From assembly GCF_038066595.1 (NCBI RefSeq), contig NZ_JBBUTH010000009.1, forward strand, positions 186,001-250,000: a stretch of 64,000 nt of DNA, given 5' to 3'. Positions 54,042 to 63,577 of this stretch are shown here, one piece after another. The DNA comes from Pseudaquabacterium inlustre. GTDB taxonomy: Bacteria; Pseudomonadota; Gammaproteobacteria; Burkholderiales; Burkholderiaceae_C. The notes beneath the pieces were generated by a model. It was given only the letters and a program-made list of their open reading frames with translations. It was not told the DNA's origin and made no database searches. Position 1 is the first letter of the stretch; each line of letters starts with the position of its first letter. The translations under genes and the position numbers were made by a program.

Positions 54042-54882
54042 GCGCCAGCGCCAGCGCCACGCCGTGCAGCGGCGTCACGGCCTCGCCGAGCAGGCCCACG
54101 CCCACCGCGGCGGCGGCGATCGGCAGACACACGGTGAACACCCCCGCCTGCGGTGCCGGCACGTGCACCAGGCCCTTCATCCACAGCCACACGGTCACCA
54201 TGCTGGCGGCCAGCGCGTAGAACAGCAGCAGCGCCCAGGTGGCGCCGGGCACGGCGGCAAAGTCGAAGCGCAAGGCCTGCCACAGGCCCAGCGGTGTCAC
54301 CAGGGCCAGGCCCCACAGGTTGATCAGCGCGCTGATGCGGCGCGGGCTCACGCGGCCGGTGAGCTGCTTGCCGATGACCACGTAGGCTGCCTCGCAGAAC
54401 ACCGCGCCCAGCAGCAGCGCATGGCCCAGCAGCGGCGCCCAGCCGCCCAGGGTCGTGGCCGGGGCAGGGGATGCCGCCGCCGTGGGCGCCGCGGGTGAGC
54501 GCGCCAGCGCCAGCAGCGCGATGCCGGTGGCCGCGCAGGCGATGGCGGCGGCCGTGCGCCGGCCGATGCGCTCGGCCAGGAACACGCGCGACAGGATGGC
54601 CACGGCCGCCGGAATGGCCGCCATCACCACGCCGGCCGACAGCGCCGAGGTGAGCTGCACACCGAACAGCATGCAGATGCTGAACAGGAAGTTGCCGAGA
54701 AAGCTCTCCCAGAACAGCAGCTTGCGGTCGTGCGCCGACAGCGGTGGCTCGTCATCGGCGCGCCGGACCCAGTGCGCCATGGCCACGGCCGCGATGCCGA
54801 AGCGCAGCCAGGCCAGCAGGAACACCGGGAACACCGCCACCAGCAGGCGCGACAGGCCCACGTAGCTGCCCACCAGGGCCAT
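53962..54882 (-). CDS. DMT/EamA-family transporter
   Basis: A 306-residue protein with about ten hydrophobic segments. The first helix, around MALVGSYVGLSRLLVAVF, seems clipped at ATG 54882. In the minus frame about ten more codons (from CTG 54912) read LHAYALLAAS and would complete it, before a stop some ten codons further upstream. So either ATG 54882 or a non-standard CTG start is used. Its 3' end overlaps mtnA by 80 bases. Substrate unknown. Confidence 0.8.
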   Translation of the reverse strand: MALVGSYVGLSRLLVAVFPVFLLAWLRFGIAAVAMAHWVRRADDEPPLSAHDRKLLFWESFLGNFLFSICMLFGVQLTSALSAGVVMAAIPAAVAILSRVFLAERIGRRTAAAIACAATGIALLALARSPAAPTAAASPAPATTLGGWAPLLGHALLLGAVFCEAAYVVIGKQLTGRVSPRRISALINLWGLALVTPLGLWQALRFDFAAVPGATWALLLFYALAASMVTVWLWMKGLVHVPAPQAGVFTVCLPIAAAAVGVGLLGEAVTPLHGVALALALTGLVMATWPGRRGSPPPAQPAPRAR

Positions 54883-54928
54883 GCTGGCAGCCAGCAGGGC
54901 GTAGGCGTGCAGCGGTGGACGGTGGGGC

Positions 54929-57589
54929 TCAGAACGAATAGGTCATGCCCACGTTGAAGTAGCGGCCCACGGCGCCGTCCTGGTGCAGCGAGGGGTTGTA
55001 GTGCGCGCCGCCGGCCGCCACGCCGCCGCCCGACGAGCTGGATGCGAAGGCGTCGATCGGCGCCTTGCGGTCGAACAGGTTGATGACCGAGAAGCGCCAC
55101 TGCAGCGCCGGGCTCTGCGTGTAGCGCAGCGACAGGTTGCTGGTGGTGAAGCTGCCCACGCGGCACAGGCTGCTGCCGGACGGCGCACCGTTGGGGTAGA
55201 TGTACGACAGCGCGGCGCTGCAGTCATTGATGTCGTAGCTGGGGTCCACCACCGAGAAGCTGCTGGTGTACTGCGTGGTGCTGGAGATCTCCAGCGGCCC
55301 GCGCGCCCAGGTCAGCGTCAGGCCGACGCGGTCGCGCGGCGTGCCGGTGTTGGTGGACACGAAGCTGGGCCCGTGCGTGCCCGCCAGTTCGTAGCGCTTG
55401 CCGTCGCGGTCGATGGTGTAGTGGAACATGTGGGTCCACTGGATCTGCGCGCTGAACTTGTCGCCACCGCTCTCCCAGCGGCCGCGCAGGTCCACATCGA
55501 GGCCGTCGGTGCGGGTCTGGCCGACGTTCAGGAACGGGTAGGTGCCGTACAGGATGGTGTCGTCGGCGCCGGTGGGCGCGGCGTTGGCCACCGTCGGGCT
55601 GTTCACGCGGTACAGCTGGGTGCCGTAGGCCGTGGGGTTGTCGATCTGCGCCTGGCCGAACAGGCCCACCGAGACGATCTGGTTGCTGATGCGCACATCG
55701 TAGTAGTCGACCGAGAGGTTGATGTTCGGCGTCGGCTCGAAGATCAGGCCCAGCGTGTACGAGCGCGACTTCTCGGGCTTGAGGTCCTTGCCCGGCAGTT
55801 GCAGCTGGGTGCCGCCCACGCCGATGTCGCACGGGCTGCGGCCGATGGCGGCGCACAGCGCGGTGTCGTACAGCGCGGGCAGGAAGCCGGCGCTGGAGCC
55901 CGAGGTGCCGATCTCCACCGGGTTGGGCGCGCGGAAGCCGCCGGCATAGGTGCCGCGCAGCGTCAGCGTCTTGGTGGGCGTGTACTTGGCGCCGAACTTG
56001 GGCGTGACCGACGAGCTCTGGCCCACATAGCGGTCGATGCGGGCGGCCGCATCCAGCTGCAGCGTCTTGCTGACCGGTGCATGCAGCTCCACATAGGCGG
56101 CCTGGATGTTCTGCGTGCCCACGCCGAAGGCGTAGATGTTGCTGGACTGCGTGCCGTTGGCGAAGGCGTCGGGGAAGCGCTCGTTCAGCTCGCGGTGCAT
56201 CAGCTCGACGCCGGTGCCGATGGCCAGGTCGCCGCCAGGCAGCTTGCCGATCTCGCGCGTGGCGCGCAGGTTCACGAACTGCAGGTCGTTGGTGCTGGTG
56301 CTGCTGGCGCGCGGCGTCAGGCCGGCGATCACCGCGGCGCTGTTGCTGCCGCCCACCACGTAGCTGCCGTTGTTCAGCGCCGCCTGCAGCAGCGGCAGGC
56401 TGACGTAGTTGTGCATGTCCAGCCGGGTGCTGACGCGGGTCAGGCCCAGGCTGGCCTGCACGTCCCAGTCGCGCCAGGTGCCGCCGGCGGTGGCCACCAG
56501 GCGGTACGAGCGGCTGTCGGTCTTGCTGCGCTGGGCGCCCAGGTCGCTCAGCGTGGCATCCACCGGCGCACCGGTGGCGGGGTCAATGATGTTGGTGCCG
56601 TTCAGCGTGGTGGGCACCGGGTTCGGGTTGCTTGCGCCGAACCGGAAGCTGGTGATGCCGGCCGACGGCGACACCCAGTTCAGCAGGCCCACCTGCTCGG
56701 CCTGGCTGCCCAGCATCGAGGCCGACAGGTCGGCCGTCCAGTCGCCGGCCAGGCGCGTGGTCAGACGGCCCAGCACGCTGTAGGTGCGCGTGCGCGGCGC
56801 CACCTGCAGTTCGCCGTTGTCGGGCGGGTAGCCGTCGGAGATGCCGCCCCAGGCGCTGTAGTCGCTGGTGGTCAGGTAGGAGCGTTGGCTCAGCAGGATG
56901 GGGCGGCGCTCGCGGAAGTCGGCCGACAGGTAGCCGGCGATGCCGTCCTTGGCCAGGTCACCGAAGCCGCGGATGCCCGACACATGCACCGAGCGGCCGC
57001 CGCCATGCTGGGCGCCGCCCAGCTCGGCATGCAGCGTGGTGCCCTTGTGCGACTTCTTCAGGATGACGTTGACCACGCCGGCCATCGCATCGGAGCCGTA
57101 GATGGCCGAGGCGCCGTCCTTCAGCACCTCGATGCGTTCCACCGCGTCGATCGGGATCGAGTTGATGTCGACGAAGTCGCGCTGGCCGTCGTCGGGCAGC
57201 GGGTACGAGGCCATGCGCTGGCCGTCGATCAGCACCAGCGTGGCGCCCACGGTCAGGCCGCGCAGCGAGATGCCGCTGCCACCGGCGCCGAAGGCCGCCG
57301 GCGTGGCCTGGCCCAGCGAGCCCATGTTGTTGGCCGACAGGCTGCCCAGCACGTCGGCCATGGAGCTGTAGCCCGAGCGGGCGATGTCCTGCGCGCTGAG
57401 CGTGAGCACCGGGCTGGGCGTCTCGCTGTCGGCGCGGCGGATGTGCGAGCCGGTGATCACGACGCGGCTGGTCGCGGCCTCCTGGGCCTGCACCGGCGTG
57501 GCCCCACTGGCGGCCACCAGCGCAGCGGCGGCGGCCACGGGGGTCAGGAAGCCGGCGCGGGCCGACACGAGGGCTTTCAGGGTTCGCAT
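54929..57589 (-). CDS. TonB-dependent outer-membrane receptor
   Basis: An 886-residue receptor. Signal peptide (to about residue 36, VQA-QEA), plug domain with GSHIRRADSETPSPV and EVLKDGASAIYGSDAMAGVVNV, 22-strand barrel, and the C-terminal aromatic GMTYSF. ATG 57589 has GGAGG 6 bases upstream, while ATG 57595 would have none. The plug type resembles receptors for carbohydrates or peptides rather than siderophores, but ligand is unknown. It lies downstream of the polyamine genes; a link is only contextual. Confidence 0.92.
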   Translation of the reverse strand: MRTLKALVSARAGFLTPVAAAAALVAASGATPVQAQEAATSRVVITGSHIRRADSETPSPVLTLSAQDIARSGYSSMADVLGSLSANNMGSLGQATPAAFGAGGSGISLRGLTVGATLVLIDGQRMASYPLPDDGQRDFVDINSIPIDAVERIEVLKDGASAIYGSDAMAGVVNVILKKSHKGTTLHAELGGAQHGGGRSVHVSGIRGFGDLAKDGIAGYLSADFRERRPILLSQRSYLTTSDYSAWGGISDGYPPDNGELQVAPRTRTYSVLGRLTTRLAGDWTADLSASMLGSQAEQVGLLNWVSPSAGITSFRFGASNPNPVPTTLNGTNIIDPATGAPVDATLSDLGAQRSKTDSRSYRLVATAGGTWRDWDVQASLGLTRVSTRLDMHNYVSLPLLQAALNNGSYVVGGSNSAAVIAGLTPRASSTSTNDLQFVNLRATREIGKLPGGDLAIGTGVELMHRELNERFPDAFANGTQSSNIYAFGVGTQNIQAAYVELHAPVSKTLQLDAAARIDRYVGQSSSVTPKFGAKYTPTKTLTLRGTYAGGFRAPNPVEIGTSGSSAGFLPALYDTALCAAIGRSPCDIGVGGTQLQLPGKDLKPEKSRSYTLGLIFEPTPNINLSVDYYDVRISNQIVSVGLFGQAQIDNPTAYGTQLYRVNSPTVANAAPTGADDTILYGTYPFLNVGQTRTDGLDVDLRGRWESGGDKFSAQIQWTHMFHYTIDRDGKRYELAGTHGPSFVSTNTGTPRDRVGLTLTWARGPLEISSTTQYTSSFSVVDPSYDINDCSAALSYIYPNGAPSGSSLCRVGSFTTSNLSLRYTQSPALQWRFSVINLFDRKAPIDAFASSSSGGGVAAGGAHYNPSLHQDGAVGRYFNVGMTYSF

Positions 57590-57703
57590 GTCCATCCTCC
57601 AGGGCATTGCAGTTCGCGAGCGGATGCTATCGGCGAAGGCCCAGCAAGATGAGTGCCGCACGCGCTTTGCCAGCCCAACGTTGCCGCGCTGCGACAGTGC
57701 CGT

Positions 57704-57722
57704 GTCGCGGGCGTGAAGCCCG
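57704..57722. terminator. Hairpin between aminotransferase and TonB receptor
   Basis: CGCGGGC (57704-57710) and GCCCGCG (57716-57722) pair around a 5-base loop, 18 bases after the aminotransferase stop on the minus strand. No T-tract, so weak or Rho-assisted termination is possible. Confidence 0.4.
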
Positions 57723-57739
57723 CGTGCGCCTGACGGCCC

Positions 57740-59125
57740 TCAGCCCTGCAGCCAGCCCTGGCGCTGCGCATCGGCCAGCGTCAGGTCCAGGCAGCGGCGG
57801 ATCAGCGCCACCATCTCGTCGACCTGCGCGCGGGTGATGACCAGCGGCGGCGCGATGATCATGCGGTCGCCCACGGCGCGCATGATCAGGCCGTTGGCAA
57901 AGCAGTGGCCGCGGCACACCATGCCGATGCCCACCGCGGGGTCGAAGGGCGTCAGCTTCGCCTGGTCCTTGACCAGCAGCAGTGCCCCCATCAGGCCGCA
58001 GGTCTCGGCCGTGCCCACCAGCGGGTGCTCGGCCAGCTGCGCGAAAGCCTGGGCCAGGTAGGGGCCCACGTCGTCGTGCACATGCTCCACCAGCTTCAGC
58101 TGCTGGATCAGCCGGATGTTGGCCAGCGCCACCGCGCAGGCCACCGGATGGCCGCTGTAGGTGTAGCCATGCTCGAACTCGCCGCCTTGCTCGATCAGCA
58201 CCCGGGCCACGCGGTCGCCCACCATCACGCCGCCCAGCGGGATGTAGCCGCTGGTGACGCCCTTGGCAAAGGTCATCAGATCGGGGCGGAAGCCGAAGCG
58301 CTCGCAGCCGAACCAGTGGCCGGTGCGGCCGAAGCCGCAGATCACCTCGTCGCTGACCAGCAGGATGCCGTAGCGGTCGCAGATCTTCTGGATCTCGGGC
58401 CAGTAGGTCTCGGGCGGGATGATCACGCCGCCGGCACCCTGCACCGGCTCGCCGATGAAGGCCGCCACCTTCTCGGGGCCCACCTCAAGGATCTTCCGCT
58501 CCAGCCACGAGGCGGCCAGGCGGCCGAAGTCGTCGCGGCTCATACCCTGGCCGTGCTGCACCCAGTAGGGCTGGTCGATGTGGGTGATGTTCGGGATCGG
58601 CAGACCGCCTTGCTCGTGCATGGCCGCCATGCCGCCCAGCGAGGCGCCGGCCATGGTGCTGCCGTGGTAGGCGTTGTGGCGGCTGATGATGACCTGGCGC
58701 TCGGGCTGGCCCAGCACCTGCCAGTAGCGGCGCACCATGCGCACCACGGTGTCGTTGCCTTCCGAGCCCGAACCGGCGAAGAACACGTGGCTGAACTGCG
58801 GCGGCGTCACCTCGGCCAGCAGTTCGGCCAGCGCCACGGCCGGCGGTGTGGTGGTCTGGAAGAAGCTGTTGTAGAACGGCAGCTCGGCCAGCTGCTGCGT
58901 GGCGGCATCGATCAGCGCGCGCTGGCCGTAGCCCACGTTCACGCACCACAGGCCGCTCATCGCATCGAGGATCTTGTGGCCCTCGCTGTCCCAGAGGTAG
59001 ATGTTGTCGGCGCGCGTGATGACGCGCGAGCCCTTCCTGGCCAGGCTCTGGTAGTCGGTGAAGGGGTGCAGGAAATGGGCCGAATCGGCGGCCTGCCATT
59101 CACGAGTCGTACGGGTGGGGATCAT
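57740..59125 (-). CDS. Omega-aminotransferase, putrescine-pyruvate type
   Basis: A 461-residue class III PLP aminotransferase. GSGSEGND (118-125), D259 in SDEVICGFGRTG, and PLP lysine K288 in FAKGVTSG are intact. Length and the HNAYHGST block match the putrescine/spermidine-pyruvate aminotransferases (SpuC). It follows puuA after 29 bases and begins with ATG 59125, with AAGGA upstream. Probably converts putrescine to 4-aminobutanal or a gamma-glutamyl analogue. Confidence 0.88.
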   Translation of the reverse strand: MIPTRTTREWQAADSAHFLHPFTDYQSLARKGSRVITRADNIYLWDSEGHKILDAMSGLWCVNVGYGQRALIDAATQQLAELPFYNSFFQTTTPPAVALAELLAEVTPPQFSHVFFAGSGSEGNDTVVRMVRRYWQVLGQPERQVIISRHNAYHGSTMAGASLGGMAAMHEQGGLPIPNITHIDQPYWVQHGQGMSRDDFGRLAASWLERKILEVGPEKVAAFIGEPVQGAGGVIIPPETYWPEIQKICDRYGILLVSDEVICGFGRTGHWFGCERFGFRPDLMTFAKGVTSGYIPLGGVMVGDRVARVLIEQGGEFEHGYTYSGHPVACAVALANIRLIQQLKLVEHVHDDVGPYLAQAFAQLAEHPLVGTAETCGLMGALLLVKDQAKLTPFDPAVGIGMVCRGHCFANGLIMRAVGDRMIIAPPLVITRAQVDEMVALIRRCLDLTLADAQRQGWLQG

Positions 59126-59154
59126 GGTGGATTCCTTGTCGGTCGGCCGGGTGT

Positions 59155-60528
59155 TCAGACGTGCAGCAGCAGGTGCTCGCGTTCCCACGGCGAGATGACC
59201 TTCATGAACTCGGCGTACTCGGTTTCCTTGACCTCGGTGTAGACGGTGATGAAGGCCTCGCCCAGCACCTCGTGCAGGTCTTTCTCGGCGCGCAACAGTT
59301 CCAGCGCCTCGCCCAGGCTGCGCGGCAGCTGGTAGTCGCCCAGGTAGGCGTCGCCCTTGCACTCGGGCGAGGGCTCGATGCGGTTGCGGATGCCCAGCCA
59401 GCCGCAGGCCAGCGTGGCGGCCAGCGCCACATAGGGGTTGGCATCGGCGCCGATCACGCGGTTCTCGATGCGCCGCGCCTGCGGTGGCGCCACCGGGCTG
59501 CGGATGCCCACGGTGCGGTTGTCGGTGCCCCACTGGATGTTGATCGGCGCCGCGGTGTAGCGGGCCAGCCGGCGGTAGCTGTTCACATAGGGCGCGAACA
59601 GCGCCATGCAGGCCGGGATGTACTTCTGCAGGCCGCCGATGTACCAGAAGAACTCGGGGCTGGGCGAGCCGTCGGGCAGGCTGAACAGGTTGCCGCCATC
59701 GCCCTCACGCACCACGCTCTGGTGGATGTGCATGGCGCTGCCGGGCTCGCCGGCGATGGGCTTGGCCATGAAGGTGGCGAACATGTCGTGGCGCAGCGCC
59801 GCCTCGCGCACCGTGCGCTTGAACAGGAACACCTCGTCGGCCAGGCCCAGCGGGTGGTCGTGGAAGAAGTTGATCTCCATCTGGCCGGCACCGATCTCGT
59901 GGATCAGCGTGTCGACATTGAGCTCCATCTTCCCGCAGTAGTCGTACACGTCCTCGAACAGCGGGTCGAACTCGTTGACCGCGTCGATCGAGTAGGCCTG
60001 GCGCGAGGTCTCGCTGCGGCCGCTGCGCCCGATCGGTGGCTTCAGCGGCATGTCGGGATCGGTGTTGCGCGCCACCAGGTAGAACTCGAGCTCGGGCGCC
60101 ACCACCGGCTTCCAGCCCTGGCTGGCATACAGGTCGCACACGCGGCGCAGCACCGAGCGCGGCGCGAACGGCACCAGCTGGCCATCGCGGTCGAAGCAGT
60201 CGTGGATCACCTGGGCCGTGGGATCGGTGGCCCAGGGAACGATGCGCACCGTGCTGGGATCGGGCCTCAGGTGCATGTCGCGGTCGGTGGGCGTGATGAC
60301 GTCGTAGTACGGCCCCTCTTCAGGGAACTCGCCGGTCACGCCCATGGCCACCACGGCCTCGGGCAGGCGCATGCCGCGGTCTTCGGTGAATTTCTCGCGC
60401 GGCAGGATCTTGCCGCGGGCCACGCCGGTGAGGTCGGGCACCAGGCATTCGATCTCGGTCACGCGGCGCTGGTTGAGCCACTGCTCCAGGTCCGCGAAGC
60501 TGAAGTTCTCTCGGGTCGTCGTCGTCAT
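59155..60528 (-). CDS. puuA: Gamma-glutamylputrescine synthetase (PuuA-like)
   Basis: A 457-residue glutamine synthetase-family ligase. It has the GS ATP-site NRVIGADANPYVALAATLACG near the C-terminus and EIGAGQMEINF. The N-terminus (ECLVPDLTGVARGKI) marks the PuuA/GlnA-like polyamine branch. It joins glutamate to putrescine using ATP. Adjacent to a PuuD-like hydrolase, supporting the gamma-glutamyl pathway; true GlnA motifs for adenylylation are absent. Confidence 0.88.
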   Translation of the reverse strand: MTTTTRENFSFADLEQWLNQRRVTEIECLVPDLTGVARGKILPREKFTEDRGMRLPEAVVAMGVTGEFPEEGPYYDVITPTDRDMHLRPDPSTVRIVPWATDPTAQVIHDCFDRDGQLVPFAPRSVLRRVCDLYASQGWKPVVAPELEFYLVARNTDPDMPLKPPIGRSGRSETSRQAYSIDAVNEFDPLFEDVYDYCGKMELNVDTLIHEIGAGQMEINFFHDHPLGLADEVFLFKRTVREAALRHDMFATFMAKPIAGEPGSAMHIHQSVVREGDGGNLFSLPDGSPSPEFFWYIGGLQKYIPACMALFAPYVNSYRRLARYTAAPINIQWGTDNRTVGIRSPVAPPQARRIENRVIGADANPYVALAATLACGWLGIRNRIEPSPECKGDAYLGDYQLPRSLGEALELLRAEKDLHEVLGEAFITVYTEVKETEYAEFMKVISPWEREHLLLHV

Positions 60529-60594
60529 GCATCACCTGTGGGGTTCGTTGGCCCGGGGTGCGCCGCTTTCCGGTTGGGCGGCGGGCCGGGCATC

Positions 60595-60643
60595 CGAGCC
60601 GCGCTGGGGCGGCGGCTCGCGTGTCGGGGTGTGCGGCCGACAC
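60595..60643 (-). repeat. Tandem hairpins between puuD-like and puuA-like genes
   Basis: Two adjacent hairpins of the same shape. CGAGCCGC/GCGGCTCG (60595-60602 and 60612-60619) and GTGTCGG/CCGACAC (60621-60627 and 60637-60643), each with a 9-base loop. They begin at the puuD stop on the minus strand and lie in the 114-base gap. They could set differential expression of the two genes. Confidence 0.45.
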
Positions 60644-61470
60644 TAGGGCACGGGCGTGCGGTGGGCAGGCACGGGGGCCTGGGGTTGCTTGCGGTCGCGC
60701 CAGCTGCGGCAGGCCGCGCCAAAGGCCTGCAGCAGCGCCATCGACACCGGGTTGCCGGCGGCCTGCCATTCGGGGTGCCATTGCAGGCACAGGTTGAAGC
60801 CCTTGGCCTCGGCCACCGAGAAGGCCTCCACCAGGCCATCGGGCGCGCGGGCTTCCACGCGCAGGCCCGGCGCCAGCGACTTCACCGCCTGGCCGTGCAG
60901 CGAGTTCACGTCGAAGCGCGCCAGGTTCAGGATCTCGGCCAGCCGGCCGCCCGGCACCACGTCCACCGGGTGGGCCGGGCCGTACTGCTCGTCCACCGTG
61001 CCATCCGGCGCGCGGTGGTCGGCATACGGGCCTTGCGGGCCGGTGGATTCCTGCACCGCCTGATGCAGGCTGCCGCCGAAGGCCACGTTGGCCTCCTGCG
61101 CGCCGCGGCAGATGCCGAACAGCGGCATGCCACGCGCCACCGCCTCGCGGATCAGCGGCAGCGTCCAGGCGTCGCGGTCGGGGTCCAGCGGCAGGCTGGG
61201 ATCGTGCACCGCCTCGTCAAAGTGGCGGGGGTGCACATTGCTCTTGCTGCCGGTGAGCAGCACGCCGTCGGCCAGGTCGAGCAGCGGGCCGATCTCTTCG
61301 GGCAGCGCGGTGGGCACGATCAGCGGCGTGCAGCCGGCCAGGCGCACGGCGTCCACGTACTTCTTGCCAGCCACGTGGAACGGGTGATCGCCCAGCGGCT
61401 TGTTGCAGGCGGGCACCAGCACCACGGGCTTGCGCGGCAGCAGGGCGGAGGCGTCGGGGTTCTGCGTCAT
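60643..61470 (-). CDS. puuD: Gamma-glutamyl-GABA hydrolase (PuuD-like)
   Basis: A 275-residue class I glutamine amidotransferase-type hydrolase. The nucleophile Cys is in FGICRGAQE and the His in LQWHPEW; LTGSKSNVHP is the family block. It frees GABA and glutamate from gamma-glutamyl-GABA. ATG 61470 chosen; an ATG at 61497 adds nine residues. Direct repeats TCGTGCG lie upstream at 61519 and 61539, twenty bases apart. Confidence 0.88.
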   Translation of the reverse strand: MTQNPDASALLPRKPVVLVPACNKPLGDHPFHVAGKKYVDAVRLAGCTPLIVPTALPEEIGPLLDLADGVLLTGSKSNVHPRHFDEAVHDPSLPLDPDRDAWTLPLIREAVARGMPLFGICRGAQEANVAFGGSLHQAVQESTGPQGPYADHRAPDGTVDEQYGPAHPVDVVPGGRLAEILNLARFDVNSLHGQAVKSLAPGLRVEARAPDGLVEAFSVAEAKGFNLCLQWHPEWQAAGNPVSMALLQAFGAACRSWRDRKQPQAPVPAHRTPVP

Positions 61471-61573
61471 GGTGGAACTGGGTGGAGGCCATGGCACCGG
61501 GCACCCCGGCGGGATTCGTCGTGCGCTAGGCAGTGCCCTCGTGCGTGGTGAACAGTGTCGCTCAGATTGCGCG

Positions 61574-62884
<1,311 letters not shown>

Positions 62885-63062
62885 CGGGGTCGGGCTCCTG
62901 ATTCAGGCGGTAAGGGCAGGGCGGTTGCGGCAAGGCGCGGGGCCATGCCGCAGGATGCGTGTCAGTCTAGACAGCCTGGCGCGCAATGTGCGTGCGCAAT
63001 CTGGGGGCCGAACACGCGGCGGCGCAATAAAATGCGAAGCAACCGACTAGGTGCAACACGAA
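62885..63062. promoter_or_regulatory. Divergent promoter region with GCGCAAT repeats
   Basis: The 178-base gap holds three direct copies of GCGCAAT at 62981-62987, 62994-63000 and 63022-63028, and an 8-base palindrome GTCTAGAC at 62965-62972. A TAAAAT hexamer (63028-63033) may be the -10 box of the regulator gene, without a clear -35. A 12-mer GACTAGGTGCAA (63045-63056) is shared with the leader of the LivK-like gene. Binding of the adjacent Lrp/AsnC protein to the repeats is a reasonable inference. Confidence 0.5.
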
Positions 63063-63548
63063 ATGCGAACAGACAGCCAGAAGCCGCAACTCGATGCGAT
63101 CGACCGCGAGATCCTGCGTGAGCTGCAGGCCGACGGCCGGCTGTCGAACGTGGACCTGGCAGAGCGTGTGCACCTGAGCCCTTCAGCCTGCCTGCGGCGC
63201 GTGAAGGCGCTGGAGGATGCGGGCGTGATCGACCGCTATGTGGCGCTGCTGAATGCCAAGGCCCTGGGCCAGCATGGCACCTGCTTTTCGATCATCAACC
63301 TGCAGACGATGAACGACAAGGTGCTGGGCGCCTTCGAGCAGGCCGTGCGCGACCACCCCGAGGTGCTGGACTGCTTCTACGTGGCCGGCAGCAACGACTA
63401 CCTGATCCGCTTCAGCTACCGCGATGCCGAGGACCTGGAGCGCTTCCACACCCAGGTGCTGATGCGCCTGCCGGGTGTGGAACGCTCGAACTCGATGCTG
63501 GTGCTGCGCACGGTCAAGCGCACCACGGCGCTGCCGCTGCAGGATTAG
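63063..63548 (+). CDS. Lrp/AsnC-family regulator
   Basis: A 161-residue feast/famine regulator. N-terminal HTH (LDAIDREILRELQADGRLS, then SNVDLAERVHLSPSACLRRV) and C-terminal RAM domain (YVAGSNDYLIRFSY). ATG 63063 is chosen over GTG 63051; AGGTG 9 bases upstream may serve as the ribosome-binding site. Divergent from the omega-aminotransferase gene, so it likely controls the putrescine/omega-amino acid block and itself. Effector amino acid unknown. Confidence 0.92.
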   Translation: MRTDSQKPQLDAIDREILRELQADGRLSNVDLAERVHLSPSACLRRVKALEDAGVIDRYVALLNAKALGQHGTCFSIINLQTMNDKVLGAFEQAVRDHPEVLDCFYVAGSNDYLIRFSYRDAEDLERFHTQVLMRLPGVERSNSMLVLRTVKRTTALPLQD

Positions 63549-63577
63549 GCCCACCGGCCGCGGCCGGCGGTGCTGCC

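Noticed and set aside
60628..60655. A third copy of the ACTAGGTGCA motif near the puuD-like stop (ACTAGGGCAC)
   Set aside because: The match needs a one-base shift and lies at a stop codon inside a hairpin; not a convincing copy.
59161..61551. Plus-strand 796-codon frame opposite puuA-like and puuD-like genes
   Set aside because: It spans two genes and their gap on the other strand, with no protein-like features.
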